Assembly: GCF_030272615.1 (NCBI RefSeq)
Contig: NC_081409.1
Span: 22,322,260 to 22,386,259, forward strand
Direction: 5' to 3'
Length of the DNA: 64,000 bases
DNA from: Cryptomeria japonica
Lineage: Eukaryota; Streptophyta; Pinopsida; Cupressales; Cupressaceae
The first letter of the stretch is position 1. Every line of letters starts with the position of its first letter. Of this stretch, positions 10,450-20,643 are shown piece after piece. The notes beneath the pieces were generated by a model, which did not search any database, was not told the origin of the DNA, and saw nothing but the letters and a program-made list of their open reading frames with translations. The translations under genes and the position numbers were made by a program.

Positions 10450-11613
10450 TGAGGAGATCCAATATCTACTAATTATTTTAGGAAGGATAGTCCTAAAATT
10501 GATGGAACCAACTATGGGATATTGAAAATCAGAATGGAGACACATTTGAATTGCATTGGTAAAGACATCTGGGAAGTTACAAAGAAAGGTTATACTGCTG
10601 CTGTAGCTGGTCAGCCCAGTCCAACTACCTTAGCTAAAGATGAGGAGAATGATTGCAAAGCAAGAGAAGCACTTTTGAGTGCATTATCAGATTAACAAAT
10701 CATGGGATTATCAGATAGGTCTACTGCTAAAGCTATTTGGGATCATTTGGAAACACTGAATGAAGGAGATTCCATAGTCAAAATTGCAAAACTTGAGAGC
10801 TTCCGAGTCAGGTATGAACATCTGAAAATGGAAGAAGATGAAAGGATTTCTGCTTTTATGGAAAGAGTAAATGAAATTGTTTTGGGTATTAAATGTTGTG
10901 GAGGAACCTTGACTGAGGATGAAATTGTTTCAAAAATCTTAAGAGGATTGCCATCGACATATAAAATGAAGGTTACTGCTATAAATGAGTTGAGAACAAT
11001 GCCTAATACATCAGTAACTAGGGATACATTGATTGGAAAACTTTTAGCTTTTAAAATTGAGGAATTTGGTCCTGTTGCTAATATAAAGATAGATTTGGCC
11101 TTTAGAGCATCAACATCATCTGCTCCATCATTTGACAAATTAGATTGGAAAGCCTTTTATGCAAGAGAACTTGAAGAAACTAGGAAGGAGAATGAAGAAC
11201 TTGAAGAACTTGAAGCACTATTTGCAAGGAAAATGCCAAAAGGTCCGATTGGAAGTAAGTATGAAGGTAAAGCACCCTTTAAATGTTTTAACTACAATAA
11301 GATTGGTCATATGGCTTCGAGATGCTCTGATAGACATGCTAGAATAAGAGAAGCTAGAAGAACATACAAGCCTAATCCTAAATATCAGAGATACAGATTT
11401 AAGAAGAACAAAGACAAATCTTGTTACATTGCCGATGAAGGTGTAACTGATGATTCTGATGAGGATCCAACAGACAATGGATGGGTTTTTGTTGCTATAA
11501 CAAAAGATCAACTGACACCTACTACTCAACCAATAGAACAAGCCCTAGTAGCTAAAGTTGAAGTAAAGGATGAATGGATCATTGACCCAAGATGCTCACA
11601 TAATATGACATGA
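10450..11613 (+). pseudogene. Copia-1 gag and protease
   Basis: Gag packages the RNA. The frame runs from about 10450 with early stops and is open for 303 codons at 10702-11613. It carries the UBN2-type capsid pattern (STAKAIWDHLETLNEG, KILRGLPSTYK), an acidic coiled stretch (ELEETRKENEELEELE) and a CCHC knuckle at 11284-11325 whose second Cys is Tyr (codon 11293-11295, TGT to TAT). The aspartic protease motif at 11584-11592 reads Asp-Pro-Arg in place of Asp-Ser-Gly. A TGA at 11611-11613 ends the open part. No clear start codon is visible; both knuckle and protease are disabled. Confidence 0.85.
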
Positions 11614-12955
11614 GACAAAGGCAAATTCTTGAACTTTCAAGAATACAATGGAGGTTTAGTAAGATTTGGATATGACAAAGCCTGTTCAATCGAAGGGAAG
11701 GGTACAATATCTCTTGATGGTAAGCATAACATTGACAATGTCTACTATGTTGAAGGATTAAAGCATAATCTTTTAAGTGTTGGTCAATTAGTCGAGAAAG
11801 GATTTCAGTTACAATTTAAGAATGGAAAATGCAAAATCATGAATATAACTGGTTTAGAAATTGCAACCGGTAATCAAACTAGAGGTAATATCTTTTATTT
11901 GAACAACAGTGAATAGGCATGCTTGATTGCACATATAGATGAAAGTTGGTTATGGCATAAGAGACTCTGTCATGTAAACTTTGATTGCATGGTGAAGATT
12001 AGCACTTCTAAGGCAGTTAGAGATCTACCTAAAATTGTGAAACCTCATAATACAATATGTAAGGAATGTCAAATTGGAAAACAAGTTAGAGCTAGTTTCA
12101 AAATTATTACAGAAAAATCTAATAATGCTCTTGATTTAATTCACACTGATTTATGTGGTCTAGATAGAACTAAAAGCTTACAAGGTGATAGATATTTCAT
12201 GCTAATTATTGATGATTATTCTAGAATTTGTTGGGTTACTTTTCTCAGAGAAAAATCAGAAGCACTTGGAAAGTTCAAACTGTTCAAGGCAATGGTTGAA
12301 AATGAAACCGTTAAGAAAATCAAATGGTTAAGATCAGATCAAGGAGGTGAATTCACATCTAAGGACTTTAATACATTCTGTGAAGTGAATGGAATTAGAA
12401 GACAACTATCAACACCTTAGACACCACAACAAAATGGAGTTGTTTAAAGGAAAAACAAAACTATCTTGGATGGAGCAAGAAGCATGTTATCTAAAGAAAA
12501 TTTACCACATTTGTATTGGAGAGAAGCAGTTAGCACAACGGTCTATACATTTAACAAAGTTCACATCAAAGGAGAAACCGGTAAGACTGCTCATGAACTA
12601 TGGTTTGGTAATACTCCTACTCTTAAGTATTTCAGAATTTTTGGAAGTAAATGTTATATTAGAAGAGATGAGTATATTGACAAATTTGATACTAGAAGTG
12701 ATGAAGGAATATTTCTTGGTTATTCATCTAAGAGCAAGGCATATAGATGTTTTAACAAGATATTGCAGAAAATTGTTGAGAGTACAAATGTAAAGATTGA
12801 TGAACAATTCAGAGGAACTTCAAGGTATATAGACTCTAAACCGGCAACAAAAATTATGACAAATGAACCTACACTAAATCCATCGGTACAGAATGAAGAT
12901 CCAGTTACCCCGGTATCATCAGAGGATTCCATAGTAATTGAAGAACAATAGCAAA
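11614..12955 (+). pseudogene. Copia-1 GAG-pre-integrase and integrase
   Basis: The stretch 11629-11916 is the region between protease and integrase (HNLLSVGQLVEKGF). The zinc-binding part follows at about 11940-12080 (WLWHKRLCHVNF and CKECQIGKQ). The core has Asp in HTDLCG and Asp in LRSDQGGEF. The Glu expected in the NGVVERK-type motif is a stop (TAA, 12445-12447), with another stop at 12418-12420. The frame continues open at 12466-12951 with the conserved FGSKCYI and GIFLGYSSKSKAYRCF blocks. Loss of the Glu kills integration. Confidence 0.88.
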
Positions 12956-13128
12956 CTAAGACACCCTGGTATGTAAGATTGAATCATTCTGAAGATCAGA
13001 TAATTGGAAACAAATTCAAACGAGTTATGACAAGAGTAAGATTTACAAATGAAGAGGTATGTCTTATTTCTTAAATTGAAGCATCATCTGTTAATGAGGC
13101 ATGTGAAGATAAATTTTGGATTAAAGCT

Positions 13129-14613
13129 ATGGAAGAAGAATTAGAACAAATTGAGAAAAATAATACTTGGACATTAGTTCCCCGGCCTAAAGATAAAAAT
13201 GTAATTGGAACTAAATGGGTATTTAGAAAAAAACTTAATGAAGATGGTAAGGTTGTTAGAAATAAAGAAAGACTAGTGTGTAAGGGATATTCTCAGAAAG
13301 AAGTAGTTGATTACATTGAAACCTTTGCACCGGTAGCTAGAATTGAGGCAGCCAGATTATTCTTGGCTTTTGCAGCTCACAAGAACTATAAAGTTTATCA
13401 AATGGATATTAAATGTGCATTTTTGAATGGAGATCTTGAAGAGGAAGTCTATATTGAACAACTTGATGGATTTTCTTTGACAAATGACAATGATATGGTT
13501 TGCAGGTTAAGAAAAGCTCTATATGGATTGAAACAAGCCCTAAGAGCTTGGTATGCAAGGTTAGATAAGTATCTTTTAAAGATTGGTTTTACTAAAGGAA
13601 ATGCAGACAACAATTTATATTACAAAATAACTAATAATGATATCTTGATTATAGAAGTATTTGTTGATGATATAATCTTTGGAGGAGAAGATGGATTATG
13701 TAAAGAATTTTCTATTAAAATGCAACAAGAATTTGAAATGTCTATGATTGGAGAAATAAAATTGTTTTTAGGATTGCAGATTTCTCAGACTGACAAAGGT
13801 ATATTTTTGAGTCAATCCAAGTACCTGAAAGAGTTACTAAAGAAATTTGGAATGGAGAACTCTAAACCAGCAAGCACACCTATGACTACAAATGATAAAT
13901 TATCTCAAAGGGATGAATCTACACATGTTAACCTAACTAGATACAAATCTATGATAGGAGGTTTACAGTATTTGACACAAACTAGACCTGATATTATAAA
14001 TGCAGTATGTATTGTTTCTAGATTTCAAAGTAATCCTAGAGAAAATTATAAATCAATAGTAAAAAGGATTTTCCGGTACTTACAAGGCACTGCAAATCTT
14101 CGATTATGGTATCCTAGAGATGAAAATTTTGGTCTATGTGCATACATAGATGCAAATTGGGCAGGAGATGTGGATGATAGAAAAAGCACCACCGGTGGAG
14201 AATTCTTTCTTGGAAAGAGATTAGTTTCTTGGTTGAGTAAGAAACAAAGTTGTACATCTTTATCAACAGCAGAATTAGAATATGTTGCAGAAGCAACTAA
14301 CTGTACACAGGTACTATGGCTTAAGCAAATGTTGAAAGACATAAAGGTAAAATGCAAGGAACCTATTACTATATATTATGATAACACTGCAACAATTGAT
14401 ATATCCAAGAATCCGGTATTACATTCTAAAACAAAACATGTTTCTATCAAACTGAATTTTCTAAGGGAAAAAGTTGAAGAAAAGGAGATAAAACTGGTTT
14501 ATGTGAATACCAAAGAACAACTTGCAGATATTTTCACAAAACCTTTGCCTAAGGAGACCTTTGAATATCTCAGAGATCAGCTTGGAGTCATACCACCACC
14601 GGTAGAGACTTAG
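13129..14613 (+). CDS. Copia-1 reverse transcriptase and RNase H, open
   Basis: This 494-codon stretch is the longest well-preserved copia segment in the window. RT spans about residues 10-260: WVFRKKL, YQMDIKCAFLNG (first Asp), ALYGLKQALRAWYARL, and FVDD at 13660-13671 in place of the common YVDD, with both aspartates intact. RNase H spans about residues 340-480 with Asp in YIDANWAGD, Glu in STAELEYVA, Asp in YYDNTATI and Asp in LADIFTKPLP. The ATG at 13129 is simply the first Met in an internal part of the polyprotein, not a native start; the upstream stop near 13072 separates it from integrase. All RT and RNase H catalytic residues are present. Confidence 0.88.
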   Translation: MEEELEQIEKNNTWTLVPRPKDKNVIGTKWVFRKKLNEDGKVVRNKERLVCKGYSQKEVVDYIETFAPVARIEAARLFLAFAAHKNYKVYQMDIKCAFLNGDLEEEVYIEQLDGFSLTNDNDMVCRLRKALYGLKQALRAWYARLDKYLLKIGFTKGNADNNLYYKITNNDILIIEVFVDDIIFGGEDGLCKEFSIKMQQEFEMSMIGEIKLFLGLQISQTDKGIFLSQSKYLKELLKKFGMENSKPASTPMTTNDKLSQRDESTHVNLTRYKSMIGGLQYLTQTRPDIINAVCIVSRFQSNPRENYKSIVKRIFRYLQGTANLRLWYPRDENFGLCAYIDANWAGDVDDRKSTTGGEFFLGKRLVSWLSKKQSCTSLSTAELEYVAEATNCTQVLWLKQMLKDIKVKCKEPITIYYDNTATIDISKNPVLHSKTKHVSIKLNFLREKVEEKEIKLVYVNTKEQLADIFTKPLPKETFEYLRDQLGVIPPPVET

Positions 14614-15001
14614 ACAGTTGATGATTATCATCAACCTTAAGAACTAAAAGACAAATCTTTTACTCTGGTCTTTGATGAGGAAGCTACTTCTCAGGGGGAG
14701 TAGTTAGTATATTGAATTGATTGGTATTTTGTATATGAACTTGGTTTTATTATTATAACTTTGGCATTTGATGTCAAAGGGGGACAGATGTCTATGGAAA
14801 ACACATTATCTTTTAAGAGAACTTTGGGTAACACATGTTGCTCCCAGGGGGAGAGATTGTTGTTTGAGAGAGACTATTACTCTCTGTATTCTGGTTATGA
14901 TCTTTTTGGAGAGATTGTTGGTTTTTGGTATTTGGCATTTCTGTTTAGGCACTTTGATGGTTTTTCGATCTTGTGTTGCCATCAATGCCAAAGGGGGAGA
15001 T
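14614..15001 (+). other. Copia-1 multiple polypurine tract region
   Basis: Four purine tracts occur between the pol stop and the 3' LTR: CAGGGGGAG (14692-14700), AAAGGGGGA (14776-14784), CAGGGGGAG (14845-14853) and AAAGGGGGAGA (14990-15000), the last touching the LTR. Two are preceded by the same phrase (GATGTC or CAATGC before AAAGGGGGA). Serial tracts of this type are characteristic of Sireviruses. Confidence 0.8.
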
Positions 15002-16049
15002 TGTTGGTATTTTGGTATGGTTTTGTCATTGATGTCAACACCTACTAAAACACTAGCACTTTGGAGTTCCAACAACATTCACCGACAAGCAAGTAACTAT
15101 TGCATAGTTACTGTTATATGGTTCACCGATAGGATATAATGATTACCGACACTTGGAATGATATGGAAGACACCTAGTAATGTTGAAGACATTGTGTGGA
15201 CACTTTGTTTTGAAGAATTAATCATTGGTATAATCATATTGGCATATTTACTTTTACCAACAAATAGGTCGAGGGTTACCTAGGGTTGCACCGACAGGTT
15301 TATCTTTTCCAGATCAGCATGGCACACTATGAAGATGATTTATTATTGTTGTAAATGCATTAAGCCGACATGTTTAATCAGTTATTACATCGGATATTAT
15401 ATTATTTGTAAAATGTCTTTATTGTAATATCTTGTAGAGCCAACCTACTAAAATTGGTCTTAGGTTATGGTATAAATGTAAGATCTTACTTGTAAGATCG
15501 AATGTGGGATTGTGAGAAGGTATATGCAAGTTTTAGCAGAGCTATACAAGAAAACATCATTTGAAGGTGAAGCTAGGTTTTTGTGGAAGCATATCAGCGT
15601 TACACCAGTACTGAATCCAACATATGAAGATGCTATTTTGTGCAGTACATTCTTATTGGATTTAACCATCCAACTGTAGGCAGTGTGACTCCCATTTTGT
15701 GATTGAGCAGTGAGCTCTAGGCTGTTGCTTTTCTACATGTGCAGACCCCATTTATGTACACCTACTATCTGTAGTAGTATCATCTGATTGTGGGTAAGGT
15801 TTCCCACCATGGTTTTTCCCCTTACAGGGTTTCCACGTACAAATATTGGTGTTATGTGTTGTGGATGACTTTATGTTTGTGTTTCATGCATTAATCTTTA
15901 CCAGTATAGCAATTTACTGTTAACACTGTCTACCGGCATACTTAACTAGTTTATCTGTATTAAGCATTAAGTTGGTTAAGTTGTTTTTGGTTTGAATTTA
16001 TTAGACAACTGATTCACCCCCCCCTCTCAGTTGTCTATGGGACCTAACA
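15002..16049 (+). repeat. Copia-1 3' LTR
   Basis: Starts TGTTGGTATTTTGG directly after the last polypurine tract and ends GGGACCTAACA. It pairs with 9342-10404. By eye the two copies differ at many scattered single positions, including a loss of about 14 bp in the 3' copy near 15508, so the insertion is not recent. Confidence 0.92.
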
Positions 16050-17148
16050 CATTTAAGATGAAGAAGTTCATCTTAGAAGGCCTAGTGAGGAAGAAGTGAA
16101 AAATCTCACCAAGGCTGCTATAGCTAAGGCAAAGCACAATTATAACCTAAGGAGCACCAAAAGGGATAGTGACCAGGGTGAACCTGGTTCTATGTTTATA
16201 AAAGAGGTTGTTCAAAAAAAGGCAACAAGTAGTTCTGCTACCCCTCAGATGGGTCAAGAAAAGAAAGATCAAATTAAAGATGTACCCAAGAGTACAGATG
16301 ATAACAATACAAATGATACACAAGGAGCTGCCACAACAAAGAAGGAAAGTCAGCTTAAGGCAGAAAGATTTAAAGCTAATGCTGAGTTGAGCAACAATTC
16401 CACATTTTACATGGCTTAGGCTCTTACACAAATGAAAGTTACTGTCCCACTAATAGAGTTACTAAAAATAAAAGAACATAAAGAAGCTGCCTTGTCTCTA
16501 TTTTCTAATATATCTAACAGTAACACAGTCCTACCCACCAGTTCAGTTAAAAATGGAAAGGATCAAGAGTTCCAAACCCCAGAGGTTTATGTTGGAACAA
16601 CTATTACTTAAGAGCCTTCACAGGTGGATCCTTTTTATGTCACTTTGTTAGTAAACAACCGGTTGATAAAAAAATGTATGATAGATTTAGGTGCAGCTAC
16701 TAATGTAATGCCTTATGGTGTCATGAAAGAATTAGGATTATCAGTGACTACAGTATATGGAAAATGCTATGCTATGGATAATAGGGAAGTGCCTGTGATA
16801 GGTACAATGAGAGATGTTGAAGTAAAGATAGCAGCATTCCCTGAAGCGACCTATAAGATGGATGTCATTGTCACTAACACTAAGCCTCATTATGGCATGT
16901 TATTATCCAGGTAGTGAACAGTAGCAGTAGACGGAAATTTCCAATTGGATCTATCTTATGCTACCATCCCAATCAATGGGAATCAAGTCAAACTATATAG
17001 AGAACCACGTGCTCCTAGAGTGATTGAAAATGTAGATCCTAGCATGCTCAATTGCATGATTGATGTGGACCTTGACAATTTTAGAGTGCAACCAATTTTA
17101 CCTCAGTTAAAGAATACTGACTCCATTGTGATTGAATTAGAATCATAA
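16050..17148 (+). pseudogene. Element C gag-pol linker and aspartic protease
   Basis: The frame resumes after copia-1. The stretch 16096-16419 is a basic, low-complexity linker (KAKHNYNLRSTKRDS, then Lys- and Gln-rich). The protease is open at 16624-16914: CMIDLGAATNVMPYGVM, where the catalytic Asp is codon 16684-16686 in the Asp-Leu-Gly-Ala form (usually Asp-Ser/Thr-Gly-Ala), then VIGTMRDVEVKI and HYGMLLSR. A TAG at 16912-16914 follows; the tail at 16945-17148 ends with an in-frame TAA and leads straight into the RNase H domain. Stops occur at 16417 and 16609. Confidence 0.8.
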
Positions 17149-17560
17149 CAACATGTTCTATGGAAAATGTATTTTGATGGAGCTTGCTCCAAAGAAGGGT
17201 CTGGAGCAGGAGTTCTCTTTGTATCCCCCATCAGGTATAACTTTTAAATATTCCTTTCTATTAGCCTTTCAGTGCACAAATAACATTGCAGAATATGAAG
17301 CTCTATTATTGGGGCTTGAATTTGCAAAGAGGCATGGGATACAATTGTTGAAAGTTATAGGAGATTCAGAATTGGTTGTCTCTCAAGTAAGATCCAAATA
17401 TGAATAAAAAAATGATAGATTAAAAAGGTATAAGCATGCAGTTTGGGATATCATTGAGCATTTTAGTGCTTTTTCTATTAATTGGATAGAGAGATCCAAG
17501 AATATCATGGTAGACTTTTTAGCCAATGTTGCATTGAAAAATGATGATGCAACACTAACC
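17149..17560 (+). pseudogene. Element C archaeal-type RNase H placed ahead of RT
   Basis: The domain reads LWKMYFDGACSKEGSGAG, then NNIAEYEALLLGLEFA, then IGDSELVVSQVRS, then NIMVDFLANVA. All four acidic positions are present: Asp 17176-17178, Glu 17291-17293, Asp 17363-17365 and Asp 17513-17515. These are the aRNH hallmarks that in elements A and B follow RT-RNase H. Here the domain sits between protease and RT, on the same strand and in the polyprotein. A one-base frameshift lies in the C run at about 17224-17228, and a stop at 17405-17407. The order protease-aRNH-RT is the most unusual structural point in the window. Confidence 0.85.
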
Positions 17561-18790
17561 GACATATCCACTGTGGAAATAAAATCTAGGCCTGCCATCC
17601 TTGATAATGTGTATAATTGGCAAGTTTTTGCTGATGATGAAGATATTCTTAGGTTCATACAATGCATTGATGATTATGACGGACATAAGATTGACTGCAA
17701 TGCATTAGTAGAGTTGGTTGACAACAAAGAGATAGTATTTGGTAATGACTTGGTTTAGTTGGAAACAAATGAGATATCGAAAGGGTTGGTGGAGCTTGAG
17801 GGCATGTTCAGCTATAATGACAGTCACTTGCACCAGCAATCTACTACCAAGTTAGAAGAATTGGAGGAAGTCAACTTGGGGACAAAATTATCCCCTAAGT
17901 TGGTATACATTGGAAAAAACTTGCCTCCTCATGTCAGGACTAATCTTATTAAGTTATTGAAGAGATATAAGCATGTGTTTTCTTGGTCATACGAAGACCT
18001 AAAGGCATATAGACAAGACCTTTTTCAGCATGAAGTTCCTTTACTTCCAGATGCTAAGCCTTTCAAACAAAAGCAGAGATCTATTAATCCCCTACTAGAA
18101 AACAAGATGCAACAAGAATTGACTAAGCTAAGAGAAGGGGGGATTATTAAACCTATAAGATATTCTTCATGGGTCTCAAATTTGGTCCCAGTTAGAAAGA
18201 AGAACGGGGACATAAGATTGTGTGTCGATTTTAGAAATCTAAATGTTTCTTCCTTAAAGGATAATTATTCTTCTCCCAATATGGAAGCCATGCTGCAGAG
18301 AGTAACTAGTTGTGATCTTTTGTCAATGATGGATGGTTTTTCAGGGTACAACCAGGTGCTAGTGAAAGAATATGAGCAATTCAAGACTGCTTTCACCACC
18401 CCATGGGGAACGTATGTTTATGTAAGGATGCCATTTGGATTAAAAAATGCTGGAGCTACATTTTCGAGAGCCATGGATGTAGCTTTCAAGAATTCATCAA
18501 CATCATCATGGTAGTGTACCAAGATGATTTAACATGTTTCTCTAAAAGGGCTGATGACCACTGTGGACATTTGGAAAAAGTGTTCGATAAGGCTTTGGAA
18601 TTTGGTGTGTCATTAAATCCCAAGAAATGTCATTTTGCTGTTACTAAAGGGAAGTTGCTAGGGCATATTGTCTCCAAGGAAGGGGTAAGGATAGACCCTG
18701 AAAGAATTGAAGCAATAAACAATGTGCCTGAACCGAAAAGTGTTAAAGGTATTCAATCTTTTTTAGGCAAAGTTAATTTTGTCAGAAGAT
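17561..18790 (+). pseudogene. Element C reverse transcriptase
   Basis: An acidic spacer (17561-17880) leads to RT. Motifs: LPPHVRTNLIKLLKRY and KHVFSWSYEDL (N-terminal), IRLCVDFRNLN, LLSMMDGFSGYNQ (first Asp), RMPFGLKNAGATF, and YQDD at 18517-18528, with an uncommon Gln at the variable position but both aspartates kept. A one-base deletion near 18490 shifts the frame just ahead of YQDD, and a TAG at 17756-17758 interrupts the spacer. Otherwise the domain is well preserved. Confidence 0.88.
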
Positions 18791-19500
18791 TCATTGCAAA
18801 CTTTGTAGAGGTGGTAAAGCCCATTGTTAGACTACTCAAGATGGATGCAAAATTTGGTTGGGATCAAGAAGCTTCAAAAGCTTTTTCTGAGATTAAAAGA
18901 GCTATTCAGGAAGCACCTGTGTTGAAATCCTCAGATTATAGTAAGCCTTTTTCTTTGTTCTCTTTTGCTTCATATCATATAGTAGCTGCAGTGTTGTTAC
19001 AAAAGGACAATGAAGGACATGAACATCCCATAACTTTCTATAGCAAGTCTTTACAAGCGGCAGAATTAAAGTATGAGATCATAGAAAAACAAGCATATGC
19101 TTTGGTTAAAGCTGTTAAGGCTTTTAGCTCATATCTTGTAAACACACAAGTAGTTGCTAATGTTCCACATGCTGTAGTCAAGGACATTTTATCCCAATTT
19201 GAAGTCTCAGGTAAAAGGTGCAGATGGATTAACAGAATCCAAGAATTTGACTTGGAAATAAAGATCACCAAATTGGTGAGAGGCTTAGGCCTGGCCAAGC
19301 TCATGGCTAAATCCAATCTTCTTGGTGTTGAAATAAACAATGTTGAGGTTGAAAACATTGTAGTCACTAGTATTGAACAACAACCTTGGTATTTAGAAGT
19401 AGTACATTTCTTGAGAGATGCTACATTTTCAGAGGGGATGACCCACAATCATAAAAGGACATTAAAGCTTAAGTCACAAAAATATGCTCTCATTCAGGGT
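18790..19500 (+). pseudogene. Element C ancestral RNase H, catalytically degenerate
   Basis: The open reading stretch runs on from RT thumb (FLGKVNFVRRFIANF) into the gypsy RNase H: LFSFASYHIVAAVLLQ and YEIIEKQAYALVKAVKAF. The Asp expected in the DAS motif is Phe (FAS) and the Glu expected in EKE is Gln (EKQ). Both catalytic positions are therefore lost in a stretch without stops, which suggests functional replacement by the aRNH rather than recent decay. The linker to integrase holds no further recognised domain. Confidence 0.8.
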
Positions 19501-20643
19501 GACCTTTTTTGGAGAAATAGAGATGGAGCATTGTTAATGTGTTTGGATGAATTCCGGGCCAAGGAAGTGTTGATTCAAATGCATGATGGAGTATGTGGAG
19601 GTCATTACTTTGCTAAGACAATTGCTGGAAAGATAGTCAGGGCTGGGTATTATTGGCCTACCTTATTTAAAGATGCTCATGAACATGTAAGGAAATGTGA
19701 CCCATGCCAAAAGTTTTTATCCAAGCTAAAATATGAAGGAGCTTTACCTTTAAATCCAGTCACAGTGGAAGCCCCTTTTGTCTAGTGGGGCATTGATTTT
19801 ATTGGAGAAATTGTTGAAAGATCAGGAAGAGGCCACAGGTGGATTATATTAGCAACTGACTATTTTACGAAATGGATCGAAGCCATACCCACCAAGAGAG
19901 CTACAAGTAAAGTTGTCATCGATTTCCTAATAGATAATGTTATAACTAGATTTGGAGTCCCTGCAAAATTAGTAATGGATAATGCTATGAGTTTTAGATA
20001 TGAAGAGTTTGTTACATTTTGCACTAGCCATGGAATAATTATGTCCTATTGTTCACCCTATCATCCTCAAGGGAATGGACAAGTTGAATCCAGTAATAAA
20101 AGCCTCTTGAGCATTATTAAGAAAATCTTAGAAGAGAACAAGAGGTCATGGGATCAAAAGTTGAAATTAGCTTTGTGGGCCGACAGAATTATTGTCAAGA
20201 AGGCGATTGGAATGTCACCTTTTGAACTATTTTATGGTACACAAGCTAGAGTGCCAGTAAACAATCTTCTTCCAGTGTATAAATTTTTGCAAGCTAAAGA
20301 CATGGAGTTGTCTGAGCCTATGGAGGACCGAATGATTCAGATGGTGGAAGTGGAAGAAATCAGAACTTTAGCCCATAAGAGAAATTTGAAGATCCAATTG
20401 CAGTCTAAGTATCTATTTGATAAAAGGACATCATTGAGAAAGTTTCAAATCGGTGATGTTGTTCTTCAGTGGAATGCAAAAGGACAGGACAAGGGAAAGC
20501 ATAAGAAGTTTGAGTCATTATGGATTTGCCCCTTTGTGGTCTGTGATGTGATTGGAAAAGACTCATACTTTTTGAAGAATATAAATGATGAAGTACAAGA
20601 ATTTCTAGTGCATGGACAATTCCTGAAGCATTACTTTTCTTGA
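19500..20643 (+). pseudogene. Element C integrase
   Basis: HHCC zinc part: HDGVCGGHYFAKT and CDPCQKF (about 19579-19716). A TAG at 19783-19785 separates it from the core. Core acidic residues: Asp 19795-19797 (GIDFIG), Asp 19978-19980 (MDNAMS) and Glu 20086-20088 (QVESSNK), all present. The C-terminal half is open at 19975-20643 (222 codons) and ends with FQIGDVVLQWNAKG and VHGQFLKHYFS before a natural stop. Only one stop and no obvious missing residue: this is the best preserved gypsy integrase here. Confidence 0.9.

Larger units (their letters stand above)
9342..16049 (+). mobile_element. Complete Sirevirus-like Ty1/copia retrotransposon (copia-1)
   Basis: The 6.7-kb element has two LTRs of 1063 and 1048 bp that start TGTTGGTA and end CCTAACA, an initiator-Met tRNA primer site, one gag-pol region in copia order (gag, protease, integrase, RT, RNase H) and four GGGGGA-type purine tracts before the 3' LTR. 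Repeated purine tracts upstream of the 3' LTR are a published signature of Sireviruses. The integrase and RT wording (GIFLGYSSKSKAYRCF, FVDDIIFGG) fits that lineage. The element is nested in gypsy C and so is younger than it. Confidence 0.92.
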
